Assembly (NCBI GenBank): GCA_026419635.1
Contig: JANZZB010000056.1
Location: forward strand, 1-9,321
From: Clostridiales bacterium
GTDB lineage: Bacteria; Bacillota; Clostridia; Oscillospirales; Butyricicoccaceae
Reading direction: 5' to 3'
Length of the DNA: 9,321 nt
Shown here: one piece after another, positions 6,259 to 9,321 of the stretch
Numbering within the stretch: position 1 is the stretch's first letter
How the letters are laid out: each line of letters opens with the position of its first letter
Notes under the pieces: generated by a model
The model's input: only the letters and a program-made list of their open reading frames with translations
What the model was told of the DNA's origin: nothing
The model's database searches: none
Translations under genes and position numbers: made by a program

Positions 6259-7446
6259 TTATTTTCCAAAAACGGAAAGAAGAAATCCTGCGGCACAAGC
6301 AGTACCGATAACACCGGCGACATTCGGACCCATCGCATGCATTAAAAGGAAGTTTGAAGGATTCGCTTTTTGCCCTTCAACCTGTGAAACGCGGGCTGCC
6401 ATTGGAACCGCAGAGACACCTGCCGATCCGATAAGGGGATTTACTTTTCCACCGGTTACTTTATACATAAGTTTACCGAACAGGATGCCTCCTGCTGTCG
6501 AAAATGAAAATGCGACAAGGCCTAAAAATACAATTGATACGGTTTGGACATTTAGAAATGTATTTCCGTTTGTAGTAGCGCCTACAGAGACACCCAAAAA
6601 AATGGTAACAATATTAATTAGGGCGTTTTGGGCAGTATCAGATAGACGGGCAACTACTCCAGACTCCCGGAAAAGGTTTCCGAGCATCAGCATTCCTATT
6701 AACGCCGTAATGGAAGGCAAAAGAAGAGCGCAAATGATGGTAACAACGATTGGGAAGATGATTCTCTCTTTTTTAGAAACTGCTCGTAGCTGATCCATTT
6801 TAACCTCTCGCTCTTTTTTTGTTGTAAGAGCTTTCATGATAGGAGGCTGGATCATCGGAATCAACGCCATATACGAATAAGCTGCGACGGATATCGGCCC
6901 AAGCAACTCTGGGGCTAATTTCGAAGCCAAAAAAATTGCCGTCGGACCGTCTGCACCGCCGATAATGCCTATAGATGCCGCTTGCTGTGGGGAAAAAATG
7001 CCGGGGACAATGAAGTTAAGCAAAAGTGCGATGAAAAATGCGGCATAAACGCCAAGCTGCGCAGCAGCCCCTAAAAGCAAAGAGGAGGGGTTTGCCAGCA
7101 TTGGTCCAAAATCAGTCATAGCGCCGATGCCAAGGAAAATCAAGCAGGGGAATAGTTCCGTTTGCACTCCGATATAAAATAAATCCAATATACCGCCTTC
7201 TCGAAGAATACGTATGTAATCGATTGGCTTATTCAGAAAAAATTCGGGATGCATCATATTGGATAAAGGCAAATTTGCGAGAAGCATACCAAAAGAAATC
7301 GGGAGCAAAAGCAGCGGTTCAAATCCTTTGACAATTGCCAAATAGATGAGAACACATGCCACAAAAATCATAATACCTTGCTTGTAACTGATATTTGCAA
7401 AACCGGAGGATAGAATGATATCTCGTAATGTTCCAACTAAATTCAT
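6259..7446 (-). CDS. oadB: Sodium-translocating decarboxylase beta subunit (OadB/GcdB family)
   Basis: Integral membrane subunit that decarboxylates carboxybiotin and couples this to sodium export. It is 395 residues with many hydrophobic helices. The residues shown to matter in Klebsiella OadB are all present with a constant offset of 37: Asp166 in GGADGPT (Asp203 there), Tyr192 in SYMALIP (Tyr229), Asn336 in NPLIGSAGVSAVP (Asn373), Gly340 (Gly377), Ser345 (Ser382) and Arg352 in AARVSQ (Arg389). The pump is therefore predicted to be active. The start has a very strong site AAGGAGGAA (7452-7460), and the gene lies 18 bases after the biotin carrier. The beta subunit alone does not tell oxaloacetate from glutaconyl-CoA or methylmalonyl-CoA systems; the neighbouring alpha subunit points to oxaloacetate. 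Confidence 0.95.
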   Translation of the reverse strand: MNLVGTLRDIILSSGFANISYKQGIMIFVACVLIYLAIVKGFEPLLLLPISFGMLLANLPLSNMMHPEFFLNKPIDYIRILREGGILDLFYIGVQTELFPCLIFLGIGAMTDFGPMLANPSSLLLGAAAQLGVYAAFFIALLLNFIVPGIFSPQQAASIGIIGGADGPTAIFLASKLAPELLGPISVAAYSYMALIPMIQPPIMKALTTKKEREVKMDQLRAVSKKERIIFPIVVTIICALLLPSITALIGMLMLGNLFRESGVVARLSDTAQNALINIVTIFLGVSVGATTNGNTFLNVQTVSIVFLGLVAFSFSTAGGILFGKLMYKVTGGKVNPLIGSAGVSAVPMAARVSQVEGQKANPSNFLLMHAMGPNVAGVIGTACAAGFLLSVFGK

Positions 7447-7464
7447 TCGGATTCCTCCTTCTCA

Positions 7465-7854
7465 CTATGACAAAACGACAAGAAGATCTCCGGTATTAAC
7501 GGAGGCTCCCTTTGTCGTCGCAACTTGTGCAACAACCGCGTCACGAGGTGCGACAATATCGTTTTCCATTTTCATTGCTTCCAAAACGACAAGAACCTGG
7601 CCTCTTTTTACAGTCTGTCCGGCAGTAACTTTAATATCTAAAATAGTACCGGGCATAGGACTTAAAATTGATTCGCCGGCAGCAGGAGATATAGGGGCTG
7701 CGGCAGGTGCGGCAGTGGCCGGAGGAGCAACGGGCGCAGATATAACAGAAGCAGGTACGGCGGTGGGTGCGTCGGTGATATTTAATACCGTTGCTTCACC
7801 ACGTTCTACTTCAACTTCATAATTTTTTCCGTTTAATGTAACAACATATTTCAT
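7465..7854 (-). CDS. Biotin carboxyl carrier protein of the sodium-pumping decarboxylase
   Basis: Carries the carboxyl group on biotin from the alpha subunit to the beta subunit. It is 129 residues. A short N-terminal segment MKYVVTLNGKNYEVEVE leads into an Ala/Pro-rich flexible linker (about 29-60). A complete biotinyl domain follows (about 62-129), with SPMPGTI (65-71), the biotinylation motif EAMKMEN with target Lys95, and the closing GDLLVVLS. The linker would let the domain swing between active sites. Start at 7854 with GGAGGGT about eight bases upstream; gaps of 18 bases to oadG and to oadB. It resembles the GcdC/MmdC carriers of glutaconyl-CoA and methylmalonyl-CoA decarboxylases. In classical enterobacterial oxaloacetate decarboxylase this domain is fused to the alpha subunit; here it is separate, and the adjacent alpha subunit lacks it. 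Function is secure; no single gene symbol fits well. Confidence 0.93.
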   Translation of the reverse strand: MKYVVTLNGKNYEVEVERGEATVLNITDAPTAVPASVISAPVAPPATAAPAAAPISPAAGESILSPMPGTILDIKVTAGQTVKRGQVLVVLEAMKMENDIVAPRDAVVAQVATTKGASVNTGDLLVVLS

Positions 7855-7872
7855 AACGCAAAACCCTCCACA

Positions 7873-8199
7873 TTAATCAAGCGCTTTAATGGATCTGAAA
7901 CGGAGTTCATTTAAGGGAATGCCGGTATCATCGCTTACGATTGCCATCACCATGGCTGCTGATTTATCGTCGATGTTTTGCAGAATAACGCTTCCATCGG
8001 ACGTAGAACCTGAAATTGCAATCGGCACAGGAGAAACTGGTGAAATAGGTGCTGATTCCGTTTTATTCACATCTTTATCCGGGGAGAGCTTGCGAATCAT
8101 TTTAGACATGATAACGATAATAACGGCGAGTAAAGCAAGCTCGACCATGACGATAACCATTCCTGCTACTGTGACTATAAAAGCTTCAGACATTGACAT
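7873..8199 (-). CDS. oadG: Sodium-pump decarboxylase gamma/delta subunit (OadG family)
   Basis: Small membrane anchor that in characterised complexes holds the alpha and beta subunits together. It is 108 residues. One membrane helix is visible at about 8-31, followed by a basic and Pro/Ser-rich linker (about 32-68). A soluble C-terminal segment contains DKSAAMVMAIVSDDTGIPL (78-96) and ends RFRSIKALD, a pattern seen in clostridial OadG-like proteins. The ATG at 8199 has a perfect site TAAGGAGGA five bases away, and the first three bases of that site are the oadA stop codon, so the two are probably coupled. The biotin carrier begins 18 bases downstream. The family is short and poorly conserved, so the name rests on the helix-linker-tail layout plus its position within the operon. 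Confidence 0.88.
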   Translation of the reverse strand: MSMSEAFIVTVAGMVIVMVELALLAVIIVIMSKMIRKLSPDKDVNKTESAPISPVSPVPIAISGSTSDGSVILQNIDDKSAAMVMAIVSDDTGIPLNELRFRSIKALD

Positions 8200-8204
8200 C
8201 GTAA

Positions 8205-8213
8205 TCCTCCTTA
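8205..8213 (-). promoter_or_regulatory. oadG ribosome binding site overlapping the oadA stop
   Basis: On the minus strand, TAAGGAGGA contains the oadA TAA stop (8211-8213) and a near-perfect Shine-Dalgarno match, five bases before the oadG ATG. Ribosomes ending oadA would uncover or directly reuse this site, which fits matched production of the two subunits. Confidence 0.75.
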
Positions 8214-9321
8214 ATCCACTCTTCGTATGGTGTATTTTGCCGTATTGTTCTCACGTATTAAACGCTTATCAAAAAACTTCTCTGCGACTTGCGGGAATGC
8301 AACATAAGAGAGAACGTCTTCGTCATTTCTTGCTTTTGCGCCGATTTCCTTTTTTGCATCTTCAAACGCTGGTTTCAAGAGATCGGCCGGACGGCAGGTT
8401 ATAGGCTGTTCATCGCCAAGAACCTTCTTCGTCAGCTCAGGAGAGACATCACCGGGGGCTTTACCATATTCGCCAGCAATATAGGATTTTACTTCTTTAG
8501 ATATATTTTTATATCGCTCGCCCACAAGAACATTTGTAGCGGCCTGAACGCCTACCATCTGTGATGTGGGAGTAACAAGCGGCGGATATCCAAGATCTTT
8601 ACGGACTTTTGGTATTTCTTCTAGTACCTCATTAAATTTATCCATTGCATTTTGCGCAGTAAGTTGCGCTACTAGGTTTGAAAGCATACCGCCCGGAACC
8701 TGATACACGAGAGCATCGGTCTCGGTTCCTAGCAAGTAAGGGGTGATGAGTCCGTCATTTATGGCTTTTTCTTTTAATGGACGGAAAAAATCATTAATTT
8801 TCTTTAATATCTTATAATCCAGTCCTGTTTCATAACCCATTCCATCTAGTATATAAGCCATTGATTCCGTTGGCGGTTGTGAAGTTCCACCCGAAAAAGC
8901 GGAGATTGCACAGTCAATTGCAGCAGCGCCGGCCTCAATTGCTTTTAGATACGTCAGCGGGCCTAATCCTGTTGTACAATGTGTATGGATAACAATCGGC
9001 AACGTAATATTTTCAGATAGTGCTTTAACCAGATCATATGCTTCTTTCGGACTCATAATTCCGGCCATATCTTTTATGGCAATGGAATCGCAGCCCATGT
9101 CAACAAGGCGCTTGCCCAGTTTAACGTAGTTTGCAAGCGTGTGTACGGGACTGGTTGTGAAACAAATGGTACCCTGCGCCTCGGCACCGCGTTTTTTGGT
9201 TTCATCAACGGCTACTTCCAGATTGCGCGGATCGTTAAGCGCATCAAAAATTCGAATAATGTCCATGCCGTTTTCAACAGCGTGTGCTATAAACATTCGA
9301 ACAATGTCATCGGCATAATTT
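8211..9321 (-). CDS. oadA: Oxaloacetate decarboxylase alpha subunit, carboxyltransferase (N-terminus cut off by window)
   Basis: Soluble subunit that moves the carboxyl group from oxaloacetate to biotin, yielding pyruvate. The frame is open through the right edge (visible start NYADDIVRMFIAHAVENG), so the ATG at 9296 is internal. About 369 residues are visible and roughly 95 are missing. Counting from the internal Met: the IRIFDALND strand (14-22), the active-site lysine in SIAIKDMAG (Lys75), the metal ligands in HTHCTTG (His104, His106, with the 29-residue spacing from the lysine expected for the family), GGTSQPPTES (136-145), then the conserved carboxylase domain with YQVPGGMLSNL and SQMVGVQA. 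It ends at IRRVD with no biotinyl domain, because the carrier is encoded separately two genes downstream. The TIM-barrel type points to oxaloacetate/pyruvate rather than acyl-CoA. If paired with a biotin carboxylase elsewhere it could act in pyruvate carboxylation, but the oadB neighbour argues for decarboxylation. Confidence 0.94.
   Translation of the reverse strand, partial: NYADDIVRMFIAHAVENGMDIIRIFDALNDPRNLEVAVDETKKRGAEAQGTICFTTSPVHTLANYVKLGKRLVDMGCDSIAIKDMAGIMSPKEAYDLVKALSENITLPIVIHTHCTTGLGPLTYLKAIEAGAAAIDCAISAFSGGTSQPPTESMAYILDGMGYETGLDYKILKKINDFFRPLKEKAINDGLITPYLLGTETDALVYQVPGGMLSNLVAQLTAQNAMDKFNEVLEEIPKVRKDLGYPPLVTPTSQMVGVQAATNVLVGERYKNISKEVKSYIAGEYGKAPGDVSPELTKKVLGDEQPITCRPADLLKPAFEDAKKEIGAKARNDEDVLSYVAFPQVAEKFFDKRLIRENNTAKYTIRRVD

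Noticed and set aside
6485..6793. Plus-strand open frame of 102 codons inside oadB
   Set aside because: It lies opposite the fully conserved beta subunit; shadow frame.
7415..8404. Two long plus-strand open frames (7415-7822 and 7889-8404) opposite the biotin carrier, oadG and the end of oadA
   Set aside because: They are antisense to well-recognised genes, show low-complexity composition mirrored from the Ala/Pro linker, and have no family motifs.

Overview
The window looks like the chromosome of a low-to-moderate GC, anaerobic Gram-positive bacterium of the Clostridia type. The grounds are the strong AAGGAGG-like ribosome binding sites, AT-rich spacers, a short SecG, a Gram-positive style PhoR with an extracytoplasmic sensor domain, and a sodium-pumping decarboxylase operon with a free-standing biotin carrier. 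Genus cannot be read from the sequence. No tRNA, rRNA, CRISPR, insertion sequence or phage gene is visible, and no gap between genes exceeds 150 bases.

Left part (1-5750, + strand): a phosphate uptake and sensing operon in the order pstC (5' end cut off by the window), pstA, pstB, phoU, response regulator phoB/phoP, and sensor kinase phoR. The transporter imports phosphate. PhoU and PstB are expected to pass transport status to PhoR, which phosphorylates the regulator, and the regulator probably controls this operon. The promoter and pstS would lie left of the window. The main oddity is pstA: between its first membrane helix and its permease domain it carries about 95 extra residues that read as a PDZ domain placed outside the membrane.

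Middle (5751-5888): a convergent intergenic region with a 14-bp perfect hairpin that probably ends transcription from both sides.

Right part (5889-9321, - strand): reading leftward, oadA (carboxyltransferase alpha subunit, N-terminus cut off by the window), oadG (small membrane subunit), a separate biotin carrier protein, and oadB (the sodium channel subunit). Together these form a membrane-bound, sodium-translocating oxaloacetate decarboxylase of split-gene type. They are followed by secG, which has a plausible promoter of its own. The spacing of the four decarboxylase genes is 11-18 bases and each has a good ribosome binding site, so they are almost certainly one operon.

Most of the window is ordinary housekeeping and energy metabolism. 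The PDZ-like insert in PstA is the one feature that stands out as possibly undescribed.
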